This document shows positions 24,260-32,752 of a stretch of 64,000 bases of DNA, in pieces. A program made the translations under genes and the position numbers. The notes under the pieces were generated by a model that saw only the letters and a program-made list of their open reading frames with translations, did no database searches and had not been told where the DNA came from. The DNA comes from Burkholderiales bacterium RIFCSPLOWO2_12_FULL_65_40. GTDB lineage: Bacteria > Pseudomonadota > Gammaproteobacteria > Burkholderiales > Burkholderiaceae_C. The stretch is taken from positions 99,865 to 163,864 of the forward strand of contig MESL01000035.1 of NCBI GenBank assembly GCA_001770955.1, written 5' to 3'. The stretch's first letter is position 1. Each line of letters starts with the position of its first letter.

Positions 24260-25090
24260 ATGAAGCAAGCATTCAAGTACCCCACCCGCCGTCCACTTTC
24301 GCCGCGCCAGCAGGGTTTCACGTTGGTGGAACTGGCGGTGGTGCTGGCCGTCATCGGTCTCATCATCGGCGCCGTGGCCATCGGCAAGGACGTGCAGCGC
24401 AACGCCGAATACACCAAGATCAAGAACAAGTTCATCGACCAGTGGGAGCAGGCCTACAACCAGTATTACCAACGCACCGGCGTGGTGCTTGGTGACAGCC
24501 AGACCGCTCCGCAGAACATGGTCAACGGAGAGCGGTATCTTGCCGCCGGAGTGCGCTCCGGTCGAAACATGACCGGTGTGACAGCGCCCAACGCGATCTG
24601 CCGGGATGCGCGTGGTCAGGGGATGACGCGGGGCTTCACGGCAGGCACCGATCCCAACCTGCGCGAATTGATGACCCGCGCTGGTATCCGCATGCCACCG
24701 GGTCGCGCCGAAGGCCTGGAAGATCGTTATGTCTACCTCGATAGCAACGGAAACCCGCAGGAAGTCCAGGTCTGCTTCCAGTGGAATGTGCCGCTGGCCG
24801 ATGCGTCGGCGGCCAACGCTGTGGGTGAAGGTGCCGGCAACGTGATGGTCATCACGGGCCTCACGCCCGACCTGGCGCGCTCGCTCGACCAGATGATCGA
24901 CGGCAAGCCCGATGAACGCGAAGGGCGGTTTCGCCGTCAGGGCGTGGCGAACAACGCAGGCGGGGCCATCAACGCGCCAGGTCAGGAATGGCAGGCCACC
25001 AACCGCGACCTGATCGGCACCAACAACAACCGCAGTTTCGACGAAGACCAGGTGGCCATCGTGACCGCCATCTACAAGATGAACCAGTAA
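24260..25090 (+). CDS. Type IV prepilin-like protein 2 (head family A)
   Basis: 276 residues. Short leader RQQG, then FTLVELAVVLAVIGLIIG. The N-terminal ~55 mature residues are nearly identical to pilin 1 at protein and DNA level. The head keeps RAGIRMPPGRAEGLEDRYVY, QVCFQWN and DQMIDGKPDEREG but differs in the variable stretch (residues ~85-130), which contains NAICRDARG. It lies 23 bp after pilin 1. The three tandem copies look like recent duplications. Confidence 0.87.
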   Translation: MKQAFKYPTRRPLSPRQQGFTLVELAVVLAVIGLIIGAVAIGKDVQRNAEYTKIKNKFIDQWEQAYNQYYQRTGVVLGDSQTAPQNMVNGERYLAAGVRSGRNMTGVTAPNAICRDARGQGMTRGFTAGTDPNLRELMTRAGIRMPPGRAEGLEDRYVYLDSNGNPQEVQVCFQWNVPLADASAANAVGEGAGNVMVITGLTPDLARSLDQMIDGKPDEREGRFRRQGVANNAGGAINAPGQEWQATNRDLIGTNNNRSFDEDQVAIVTAIYKMNQ

Positions 25091-25153
25091 GGGTTCGCCG
25101 TTTCGTTCCCGTTCGCACCGTATCTGTATCGCCACATTGCCGGAGATTTTTGA

Positions 25154-26080
25154 ATGTCTAGAACCCAATCATTCCGCAGGCTGGGCCGCAAGGTCCAGCA
25201 AGGTTTCACGCTGGTCGAGCTGGCCATCGTGCTGGCCGTCATCGGTCTCATCATCGGTGCCGTGGCCATCGCCAAGGACGTGCAACGCAACGCCGAATAC
25301 CAGAAGGCCGTCAACAAGTTTGCCTACCAGTGGAAGATGTCTTACGACCAGTACTACCAGCGCACCGGCGTGGTGCTGGGCGACTGCCAGCAGGCGCCGA
25401 CCTACATGGTCAACGGCTCTGAAACCGAGATTCCGGCGGGCACCAATGCCTGCACCCGCGCGGGCTCCATGGCGGTGGCCGGCATTCCCGAGAATTTTGC
25501 CAACCGCGGCTTGAAGATCTGCAGCGGCCAGGGCTACACGGCCGGTCAGGTGGGCCCGGGTGATGCGGCCCTGGCGACGCAAAACCTGCGCACCCTCATG
25601 ACGCGCGCGGGCGTGCGCATGCCGCCCGGCCGGGGCGAAGGGCATGAAGACCGCTTCCTGTACATCGACTCCAATGGCAATGCCGTTGAAATGCAGGTCT
25701 GCTTTCAATGGAACACCTCGGGCACCGCCAGCGGGGCCGGCAATGTGATGGTGATCCGGGGCCTGACGCCCGATCTGGCGCGTTTCATGGACCAGGTGAT
25801 CGATGGCAAGCCCGACTCGCGCGAAGGGCGCTTCCGTATGCAGAGCCGTCCTGCACACACCGCAGCGGGCGAAGCCAATGCCCCGGGTACGCAGTGGGAA
25901 GCCAACAATACCGAGGGCAACAACATTGCCAACACCGCAGCCAACAGCGCGATGACCAACAGCGATGCGCGCCAGACGGTGACCAACACCAGCGGCAACG
26001 CGGGCGGCACCGCCACGGGGCGCACCTTTGACGAAGACCGCGTCATTCTGGTGACGGCCCACTGGACGATGGAGCAGTAA
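25154..26080 (+). CDS. Type IV prepilin-like protein 3 (head family A)
   Basis: 308 residues. Leader VQQG, then FTLVELAIVLAVIGLIIGAVAIA. Shares the head motifs RAGVRMPPGRGEG, QVCFQWN and DQVIDGKPDSREG. It has extra Cys residues (GDCQQ, NACTR, KICSG) and an Asn/Thr-rich C-terminal insert (NNTEGNNIANTAANSA) absent from its sisters. Such Asn/Thr-rich surface loops are often exposed or glycosylated (inference). The stop is followed immediately by the TTG start of the next gene. Confidence 0.87.
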   Translation: MSRTQSFRRLGRKVQQGFTLVELAIVLAVIGLIIGAVAIAKDVQRNAEYQKAVNKFAYQWKMSYDQYYQRTGVVLGDCQQAPTYMVNGSETEIPAGTNACTRAGSMAVAGIPENFANRGLKICSGQGYTAGQVGPGDAALATQNLRTLMTRAGVRMPPGRGEGHEDRFLYIDSNGNAVEMQVCFQWNTSGTASGAGNVMVIRGLTPDLARFMDQVIDGKPDSREGRFRMQSRPAHTAAGEANAPGTQWEANNTEGNNIANTAANSAMTNSDARQTVTNTSGNAGGTATGRTFDEDRVILVTAHWTMEQ

Positions 26081-26584
26081 TTGAACGGCGCCCGTACGCT
26101 CAAGCTTGTCTCCCTGGCACTGGCCACGGCCCTGCTCGGTGGCGGCGCCTGGCTGGCGCACGGCGGGCTCAAGCAACTGGCTCGGGAGCGCCAGCAGTTT
26201 GCGCAGCTGCAGTCAGAGCTGGACAACGCCCGTCGCCTGCTGCCTGAAGTGCAGCAGCGCGAGCAACTGGTGCGCTCGATCAGGGAGGTGGCTCAGCAGG
26301 TCGAGCGCATGGGTTTTGACCCAGGCCAGTGGGGCGAGCGCAGGCTGCGCCGTCCCCAGGGGCCAGCCACCCGCGCAGAGGCCGCCCAGTTTCTGGCGGA
26401 GCTCGGGCGGGGCGGTGCGGGTCAGGTCTTTGTGGCCGATCTGTTTGACATTGCCACAGTGTCTCCGGGGGCCAGCCTGTTCCACCCGCCCCAGCCGGGC
26501 GACCAGGGACTCACGCTCGGCGTCAGCGGCACGCTGCATTTCCAGACGGTGTCTGTCTCTCAATCGCCCAGGGTGACCCCATGA
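26081..26584 (+). CDS. PilO/MshJ-like inner-membrane pilus protein
   Basis: 167 residues. An N-terminal membrane anchor (LKLVSLALATALLGGGAWLA), a coiled coil (~33-85, rich in Gln, Arg and Leu), then a small mixed domain: the PilO/MshJ layout of the inner-membrane alignment complex. It begins with TTG directly after the previous stop (a GGAG site lies in the pilin 3' end) and its stop overlaps the next start (ATGA). Assignment is by topology and position, not by a strong motif. Confidence 0.6.
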   Translation: MNGARTLKLVSLALATALLGGGAWLAHGGLKQLARERQQFAQLQSELDNARRLLPEVQQREQLVRSIREVAQQVERMGFDPGQWGERRLRRPQGPATRAEAAQFLAELGRGGAGQVFVADLFDIATVSPGASLFHPPQPGDQGLTLGVSGTLHFQTVSVSQSPRVTP

Positions 26585-27882
26585 GCGCTGAACATGTTTA
26601 TCGGATTGCGACCACCGGATGGCTGCATTGCCACGGCCACCAGGTGGAGGAGGTGCCAGCGTGGCCCCGGCTGACCCACAGCGCGCTGGTCGTACTCGAC
26701 CTGGATGACGTCTTCACGGACGTATGGCGGTTTGAAGGCAAGTCCGAGTACGCCGCAGCCTTGATTGAAAAGCGCGTGCGTACCGAGGGTTTGGTGGAGG
26801 GCGCTGCGCATATTGTGGTGCACCGCCTGGTCAAACTGCCGCGTGGCTTTCAGGCGTTCTTTTCCGCCATTTCGCTGGAGCTGTGGCAGCGCTGCACGCA
26901 GTGGGCCCAGGAACAGGCCGATCACTGCCTGGTGATGATGGCCACCGGTCTGCTGTGCCACAACGTGGGCACGGACCAGGCGCGCGTGATGCTGTCCCAG
27001 CGTCGGCTGATGTGTTTTGCCCAGACCGAAGCGGGCATGGTGTTCGGTGCGACCCAGGCGCTGGGTTCCGGCCCGGCGGCCATGGCCAGTGCCGCCAAGG
27101 TATTGACGGCCAACCACAATGCACTTCTGACCCGCCTGGGTCCGGAAGCGGTCGAATGGGGGGTGTTGTGGTCCACACAGACGTCGGACAGCGACACCTG
27201 TCTGGAGGCGGTGCGCAGCGTGCTGGGCGGCGCACCGCTCGCCATGCCGGACCAGGAGCTGGTCTTGGCGGGCGAGCGCGTGCACACCGTGCTGCCGGCG
27301 CTGGCGCGCGAGGCCGCTGGTCGTCATGCCCTCAATCCTTCACTGGAACGGGTGGCATGGCGTGCCGAGCGCTGGGTGGCCCCCATCACGGTGGTGACGG
27401 CCCTGGTGGGGCTGGTGCTGGCGATTGTGGGCGTCATGGTGGGCCAGATGGCCGAGCAGCAGCGGACGGCCGGCTTGAACCAGCGCAGCGAACTGACGGC
27501 TTTGCAGGACCGCATTCAGGCGGTGGCCACGGTGGAGGCGCCCCTGAAACTTCTGCCCGTGGCGGAATTTTCGCGTGCGATGGACGATGGTGCCCGGCAC
27601 GATCCTGTGGCTTTCCTGGCGCTTCTGAAAGCGGCATCGGGGCGGGACATCCACATCCAGCGGGTGCGCTTGGAAGCCGCCGTGGGGCAGGCGCGGTCCC
27701 GCGCTTTTCGGGTCGATGGCGTGGTGGCGCCAGGTGCTTCAATCGCCGTGACGCGGTGGGTGTCGCAGATGGTGGCGGCCGGCTGGACGCTGAAAGCCGT
27801 GGACCCCACGTATCCCGTGCCCGGCGCCTTCTCCTATGAGCTGGTGGCGGCAGCGACAGCATCAGGAAACGTGAAACCATGA
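26581..27882 (+). CDS. MshI-like (PilM/PilN-type) assembly protein
   Basis: 433 residues. A cytoplasmic N-terminal domain of about 260 residues, one membrane helix (~265-290, APITVVTALVGLVLAIVGVM), a coiled coil (AEQQRTAGLNQRSELTALQDR) and a periplasmic alpha/beta domain. This matches MshI-type proteins that combine PilM-like and PilN-like halves. The N-terminal domain has no clear actin-type ATP motif. Between the PilO-like and PilP-like genes, with 4-bp overlaps on both sides. Confidence 0.6.
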   Translation: MSAEHVYRIATTGWLHCHGHQVEEVPAWPRLTHSALVVLDLDDVFTDVWRFEGKSEYAAALIEKRVRTEGLVEGAAHIVVHRLVKLPRGFQAFFSAISLELWQRCTQWAQEQADHCLVMMATGLLCHNVGTDQARVMLSQRRLMCFAQTEAGMVFGATQALGSGPAAMASAAKVLTANHNALLTRLGPEAVEWGVLWSTQTSDSDTCLEAVRSVLGGAPLAMPDQELVLAGERVHTVLPALAREAAGRHALNPSLERVAWRAERWVAPITVVTALVGLVLAIVGVMVGQMAEQQRTAGLNQRSELTALQDRIQAVATVEAPLKLLPVAEFSRAMDDGARHDPVAFLALLKAASGRDIHIQRVRLEAAVGQARSRAFRVDGVVAPGASIAVTRWVSQMVAAGWTLKAVDPTYPVPGAFSYELVAAATASGNVKP

Positions 27883-28466
27883 AATACGCAGCGTTGCTTC
27901 TGAATGGTCTTGCCATTCTTCTCCTGGGATGGGGACTGTATGGCGTGTTCCAGCTGACCCAGGCCCATGCCCCTTCGGTGCGACCGTTGACCATTGAGCT
28001 GGCGCCGCTGCCCGTGGCATTGCGCAACGAACAGGCGCGCGTGGTGGAATCGTTCGGCGCCATGTCGCGCATCCAGACCCAGGCCTTTCGGGCCGGCACC
28101 GACCCGCAGAGTCTGATCGCCTTGCCTGTGCCGGGCAGCGATGTGGTGGGCAGCGTGCAGATGCCGCGCCGCTCGCTCTCCTTGCATCTGGACGATCTGG
28201 CTGCGGAGACCCAGTCTGTGGTGATCGATGGACGCCTTGCCCGTCAGGGTGCCCGTCTGGAGGGCGGAGGCCGTGTGGTTCGGGTGCGCCCCAACGAAGC
28301 GGTGGTGACGGAACGCCTCGGCCGCCAGACCTTGACCCTGCCTGCGGGTGAGATGCGGGTGGGAACATTGCGCTGGCCCGATGGCTCGCTGGCCAGCATC
28401 AACACCCAGGAGTTCCGCGCGGGCCTTCCGGGCAGCCCGCCCGGCCCGATCAGGAGTCTTCCGTGA
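27879..28466 (+). CDS. PilP/GspC/MshK-like protein
   Basis: 195 residues. N-terminal membrane anchor (LLLNGLAILLLGWGLYGVF) and a periplasmic homology-region-like domain near residues 95-150 (VVIDGRLARQGARLEGGGRVVRVRPNEAVV, broken into short strands) as in PilP/GspC proteins that dock to the secretin N0 domain. It immediately precedes the secretin gene, as expected for that partner. Overlaps the preceding gene by 4 bp. Confidence 0.62.
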   Translation: MKYAALLLNGLAILLLGWGLYGVFQLTQAHAPSVRPLTIELAPLPVALRNEQARVVESFGAMSRIQTQAFRAGTDPQSLIALPVPGSDVVGSVQMPRRSLSLHLDDLAAETQSVVIDGRLARQGARLEGGGRVVRVRPNEAVVTERLGRQTLTLPAGEMRVGTLRWPDGSLASINTQEFRAGLPGSPPGPIRSLP

Positions 28467-28575
28467 AAAAGGTGGCTTTTGGCAGTGCAGGTGGTCCTGA
28501 TTCCGTTGGGTGTCTGCATGAATTTTTCCTCACGACCCTTTCAAGAATCACGCGAGTAGCGCCGAGGACAGCGAT

Positions 28576-30390
28576 ATGAACCATCCCCCATTTTTCAAAC
28601 CTTTGGCCCTGGTATGCGCCGCCCTGGTCCTGAGTGGGTGTGCCAACCAGCCACCCCGCAGCTCTTCAAGCCTGCCCCCGCCGGACACCACGGCAGCAGA
28701 CCATATGCGCGAACATGCGGTCCAGGAGTCGCAGCGGCTACTGGCTCACCAGCAACTGCTGCTGGCCGAGATGAACAAGCCGGCACCGGCTCCGGTGATT
28801 GCTCCGGTGGCACCCGTGTTTGACCCGCTGGAGGGCAAGCTGATCAATGTGGCGATGTCCAAGGCCAGCATCAGCCAGATCCTGGGTGCGTTTGCCGATG
28901 CCGGAAATCTGAACCTGATCGTGGATCCGAACGTCCTCAAGGGCGGGCAACTGGCAGACATGCATCTGCGCCAGGTGACCCTGCGCGAGGGGTTCAATGA
29001 AGTGCTGCGCACCTACGATGTGGCGGGTGAATTCCGGGGCAACACACTGCGGGTGAACCTGACCGAAGAAAAGTTCTTTGCGCTGAACTTTCTGAACACC
29101 AAGTCCAGCATCCAGATGGGTTCGGGGGGCAATGTGTTCGGCAGCAGCAACTCCGGCGGCAGCGGCGGTGGCAGCGGCAGCAGCGGGGGCAGTGGCTCTG
29201 GCGCACAGCAGGGCAACCTCACCATGTCGGGCTCGGGCGGAACCAACACCGACCCCTATCTCGAACTGGAGAGTGCGCTCAAGTCGGTGCTGGGCGACAG
29301 CGCCCAGGACCGTGCCGCCCAGCAGCAGCAATTGCAACTCCAGCAGCAACTGCAGCAGCAGAACCAGGGCGTGTCTGCTGCGGGGCTTTCGTCGTCTGTC
29401 TGGGCGGGTGGGCCCGCCACCGGCAGACCTGCGGCCCTGCCCCAGGCGCCCCTGGCCACGATGGGCGAAGACAGCGGGTTCACGCTGAACAAGATGACCG
29501 GCACGCTCTATGTGAAGGCCCGCCCCTCGAAGATGCGTGCCGTCGAGAAGATGCTGGCCCAGGTGCACAAGGTGCTGGGCAAGCAGGTGTACGTCGAGGC
29601 GCAATTGATCGATGTCCAGCTGTCCGACAACTTCGAGTTCGGGGTGGACTGGACCTCTCTGCGCAGCCGTCTGGCTGCCGGTTTCGGCTCTTCGCCCATG
29701 CAGCTCGGCGGCAGTACCGGATCGTTGCCCAACGCGTCAACGGGCTATCCTGCCCGCGCCATCTCGATTCCGGCGGCGCTGATCGGCAGCGTGGCCGGGC
29801 CTGCGCTCGGTGTGTCCTATCAGGGCAGCAACTACGGTGTGGTGATCAATGCGCTGCGCTCCTTCGGCAACCTGAAGGTGCTCTCCAACCCCAACGTACA
29901 GGTACGCAACGGAACGCCTGCGCTGCTGTCGGTGGGCACGAGTTCACGCTATGTATCTCAGTCGGCATCCACGCAGACGGTGCCGGGTGGCGGGGCGTCC
30001 ACCACGTCGTCCAGCGTGCAGACGGACACCGTGTTTTCCGGCGTGATGGTGGGAGTGCTCCCCATGGTGCGGGACGATGGCCGCATCGAATTGCTGCTCA
30101 ACCCGATGCAAAGCGATGTGGACCCCGCCAGCCTCCAGCTGGTTTCTGTAGGGGGTGACAACCTGGTGTCGCTGCCCAAGGTGAGCTACAAGGGCCTGAC
30201 GACGACGCTGAACGTAGGCGACGGCGATGTGGTGGTGGTGGGTGGTCTGATCGACCAGCGAACCTCCAACAACGACCGGGGTGCGCCAGGTGTGTCGGAT
30301 GTTCCATTGTTCGGCAAGCTGTTTGGCAACGAGAACAAGGTTCACGGTAGCCGGGAGCTGGTGATCGTTTTGCGGGTGCGTGTGCTATGA
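28576..30390 (+). CDS. mshL: MSHA-type outer-membrane secretin MshL
   Basis: 604 residues, forming the gated ring through which the pilus exits. Lipoprotein signal with lipobox LSGC (Cys22), an STN/N0-like domain (~85-165, VAMSKASISQILGAFADAGNLN), N1-type domains and a C-terminal secretin barrel (~325-604) with NVQVRNGTPALLSVG and VPLFGKLFGNE. Unusual is a low-complexity insert (~185-275): Gly/Ser repeats followed by a Gln-rich coil, where secretins have a substrate-facing loop. RBS GAGGA precedes the ATG at 28576. Confidence 0.9.
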   Translation: MNHPPFFKPLALVCAALVLSGCANQPPRSSSSLPPPDTTAADHMREHAVQESQRLLAHQQLLLAEMNKPAPAPVIAPVAPVFDPLEGKLINVAMSKASISQILGAFADAGNLNLIVDPNVLKGGQLADMHLRQVTLREGFNEVLRTYDVAGEFRGNTLRVNLTEEKFFALNFLNTKSSIQMGSGGNVFGSSNSGGSGGGSGSSGGSGSGAQQGNLTMSGSGGTNTDPYLELESALKSVLGDSAQDRAAQQQQLQLQQQLQQQNQGVSAAGLSSSVWAGGPATGRPAALPQAPLATMGEDSGFTLNKMTGTLYVKARPSKMRAVEKMLAQVHKVLGKQVYVEAQLIDVQLSDNFEFGVDWTSLRSRLAAGFGSSPMQLGGSTGSLPNASTGYPARAISIPAALIGSVAGPALGVSYQGSNYGVVINALRSFGNLKVLSNPNVQVRNGTPALLSVGTSSRYVSQSASTQTVPGGGASTTSSSVQTDTVFSGVMVGVLPMVRDDGRIELLLNPMQSDVDPASLQLVSVGGDNLVSLPKVSYKGLTTTLNVGDGDVVVVGGLIDQRTSNNDRGAPGVSDVPLFGKLFGNENKVHGSRELVIVLRVRVL

Positions 30391-31298
30391 GCCTCATCCA
30401 CGACGCGCTGAAATCCATGGATGCGCCCCAGGAACCGAAGCCCGCCGTGGTGCGTGCGCCTGCGGTGGCGGCACGCGGCCGGCCGGCGTGGCTTGACGCC
30501 GTGCTGGCTTTCGCCGTCGTGGTGGGCGTGGGTGTTCTGGGCTGGTGGCTGTGGCAAAGCCAGAGACAACCCCAGGCCGACATGGCCCGCGTCGCGGCGG
30601 TGCCTGCGAATCCGGCAGCCACGCCGGTCGCCACACCATCCTTGCCTGCCGAAACGGTGCAACCCGCGCTGGCGGCTGCAGCAGCGCCCACCGAGCAGGC
30701 GACCCAGACGCAAGCCGCAATGGCTCCATCATCGCCGGCCGGTGCAGCGCCATTGCAGCAGGTGCCTCTGTCGCCAGCGCCTGACACGTCCACTACCCAA
30801 GTGGCGGTCGCAGACGCACGCAGCGAAGCACAGAAAAATCCCGTGCGCGCAGCGCCCCGACCGGCACCGGTCCGGCGCGTGCGCCCCACCCCGCCGGTGG
30901 ACAGCGCCGCCGCGGCGCCAGCGGTGGATGACACTCCGGTGGAGCTTCGCTTTGCCCGCTTTGTCGTCGCGATGAAGGAGTCCCGCACCGACGATGCGGA
31001 GCGCGAACTGGCGGCACTGCGAGAGCGTCTGCCAGCGGGTTCACTGGGGCTGTTGCGTGCCCAGGCCTGGTTCGATCTGCGGGCGGGGCGGGATGCCGCC
31101 GCAGAAGGCGGCTATCGCGCGATTCTCGAACGCATGCCCGGCGATGAAGAGGCGGCCATCAATCTTGCCAGCATCCAGTCACGCCAGCAAAAGCCTGAAG
31201 AAGCCCGTTCCACACTGGACGCTGCTGCACGTCTGCAACCCGATTCGGCTGCTTTGCGTGCGGCTCTGGCCCAGTTCACCCCCACGGCCCGGCAATGA
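30387..31298 (+). CDS. mshN: MshN-like TPR protein
   Basis: 303 residues. Short cytoplasmic start (MSLIHDALKSMD, typical of MshN/GspB-type proteins), a membrane helix (~33-57), a long Ala/Pro-rich periplasmic linker (~60-180) that can span the cell wall, and C-terminal TPR-like helices (~185-300). It probably works with the MshM ATPase in secretin placement or assembly. 4-bp overlap with mshL and mshM. Confidence 0.8.
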   Translation: MSLIHDALKSMDAPQEPKPAVVRAPAVAARGRPAWLDAVLAFAVVVGVGVLGWWLWQSQRQPQADMARVAAVPANPAATPVATPSLPAETVQPALAAAAAPTEQATQTQAAMAPSSPAGAAPLQQVPLSPAPDTSTTQVAVADARSEAQKNPVRAAPRPAPVRRVRPTPPVDSAAAAPAVDDTPVELRFARFVVAMKESRTDDAERELAALRERLPAGSLGLLRAQAWFDLRAGRDAAAEGGYRAILERMPGDEEAAINLASIQSRQQKPEEARSTLDAAARLQPDSAALRAALAQFTPTARQ

Positions 31299-32752
31299 CA
31301 GTCAGCCCCGTCTACGCAACACTGGGGTTGTCTCGCAACCCGTTTCCGCCGACGCCGGATGCGGGCTCCTATTTTTTTACGCCCCGTTTGGAAGAGGATT
31401 TCGCCGAGATCGTGCATTGCATTGAGGCGCGAAAAGGGTTTGTCCTGCTGACGGGTGAAGTCGGCCTGGGCAAAAGCACGCTGGTGCGGCGCCTGCTTGA
31501 TACCCTGCAGGGAAAAAGCTGTCATTCGGCCCTGATTCTGAACACCTTCCTGCAGGACAGCGCGTTGTTGTCGGCCATTCAGACCGATTTCGGCCTGCCT
31601 CCGACAGACTCGGTGGAACAGGGCCTGGCCCACCTCACGGAGTTCCTGATTGCCGGGCACCAGGTGGGAGACATCAACCTGCTGGTGATTGACGATGCAC
31701 AGAACCTGAGCGTCGAGTCTCTGGAGCTGGTGCGCTTGCTGTGCAATCTGGAGACCGGTCAGGAAAAGCTGTTGCAGATCCTGCTTGTGGGCCAGCCGGA
31801 ACTGGAGCAGACGCTGGCGGCACCCGAACTGCGCCAGCTCAAGAGCCGGATCATCAAGCACGCCCGTCTCAGTGGCCTGCAAAAAGAGGAAGTCACCCGC
31901 TACTTCGATTTTCGGGTGAATGCGGCAGGCGCCGAAGGGCGTCTGTCCCTCGAACCGTCTGCCGCAGAGGCTCTGCACCGCGCAACGCAAGGCAATCTGC
32001 GCCGGATCCATCTGGTGCTGGACCGTTGCCTCTACGGCCTGGCCAGTACTCGTGCCTCGGTGGTGACCGCAGCGCTGGTGCAGCGTGCCGTGGCCGACCT
32101 GCCCGTCCTGGGCGAGGAAGATACCGCAGGCGCTTCGTTGGTCACCGGATCGCGCCGCCGCAAGACCTGGATCCTTGCAGGCGTGCTGGCAGGCACGACC
32201 ACGGCTACCGTGGCCGTGGCGAGCCTGGGCCTGGTGTCACAGCCGCCACATGCGCCACCGGTGGTGGCTGCTGATGCGGCAGTTGCCGCCCCCATGGCCC
32301 CGCCAGGCCCGGGACGTGGGGTGGTGGCTCCCGCCATGACGGCTGCGGCGGTCGTCGAACTGTCTCCCCGGCGTGCTTGCGAAAGCCAGCTGGAGGCCAT
32401 TGCCACTGCTGGCGATGTCCTGCATGTGCAGCGACTGCCGGATGGCGTGGCCTATGCCTTCAAGCCATCGCCCCGCATCTGTCGTTTTGCCGTGCAGCAG
32501 GAGGCGTGGGTGGCATGGCTGGGGCGCAATGAAGCCCGGCACATCGTGGCTGCCCAGCAGGCGACGCGCAAAGTGCAAGAAACACTCAAGAGCATGGGCC
32601 TGCTCGATGCACGAGAGCCTGATGGCCTTTTCGGTTCGAGAACCGGGGAGGCGTTCGCCCGCTTTCAGCAACAGCACGGCCTGGTTCCCACGGGCCAGCC
32701 GGACGAACTGACTTTCTTACTTCTGGAGCATCAGGATGCACCCGCCCGCTGA
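31295..32752 (+). CDS. mshM: MshM/ExeA-like AAA ATPase with peptidoglycan-binding domain
   Basis: 485 residues. N-terminal AAA domain with TGEVGLGKSTLVRR (Walker A, ~52-65) and LLVIDDAQNLS (Walker B), a membrane helix (~290-313), an Ala/Pro linker, and a C-terminal peptidoglycan-binding domain (DGLFGSRTGEAFARFQQQHGL). This is the ExeA/GspA layout, which helps carry the secretin through the wall. The AAA region begins PFPPTPDAGSYFFTP, typical of the family. Overlaps mshE by 17 bp. Confidence 0.88.
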   Translation: MTVSPVYATLGLSRNPFPPTPDAGSYFFTPRLEEDFAEIVHCIEARKGFVLLTGEVGLGKSTLVRRLLDTLQGKSCHSALILNTFLQDSALLSAIQTDFGLPPTDSVEQGLAHLTEFLIAGHQVGDINLLVIDDAQNLSVESLELVRLLCNLETGQEKLLQILLVGQPELEQTLAAPELRQLKSRIIKHARLSGLQKEEVTRYFDFRVNAAGAEGRLSLEPSAAEALHRATQGNLRRIHLVLDRCLYGLASTRASVVTAALVQRAVADLPVLGEEDTAGASLVTGSRRRKTWILAGVLAGTTTATVAVASLGLVSQPPHAPPVVAADAAVAAPMAPPGPGRGVVAPAMTAAAVVELSPRRACESQLEAIATAGDVLHVQRLPDGVAYAFKPSPRICRFAVQQEAWVAWLGRNEARHIVAAQQATRKVQETLKSMGLLDAREPDGLFGSRTGEAFARFQQQHGLVPTGQPDELTFLLLEHQDAPAR

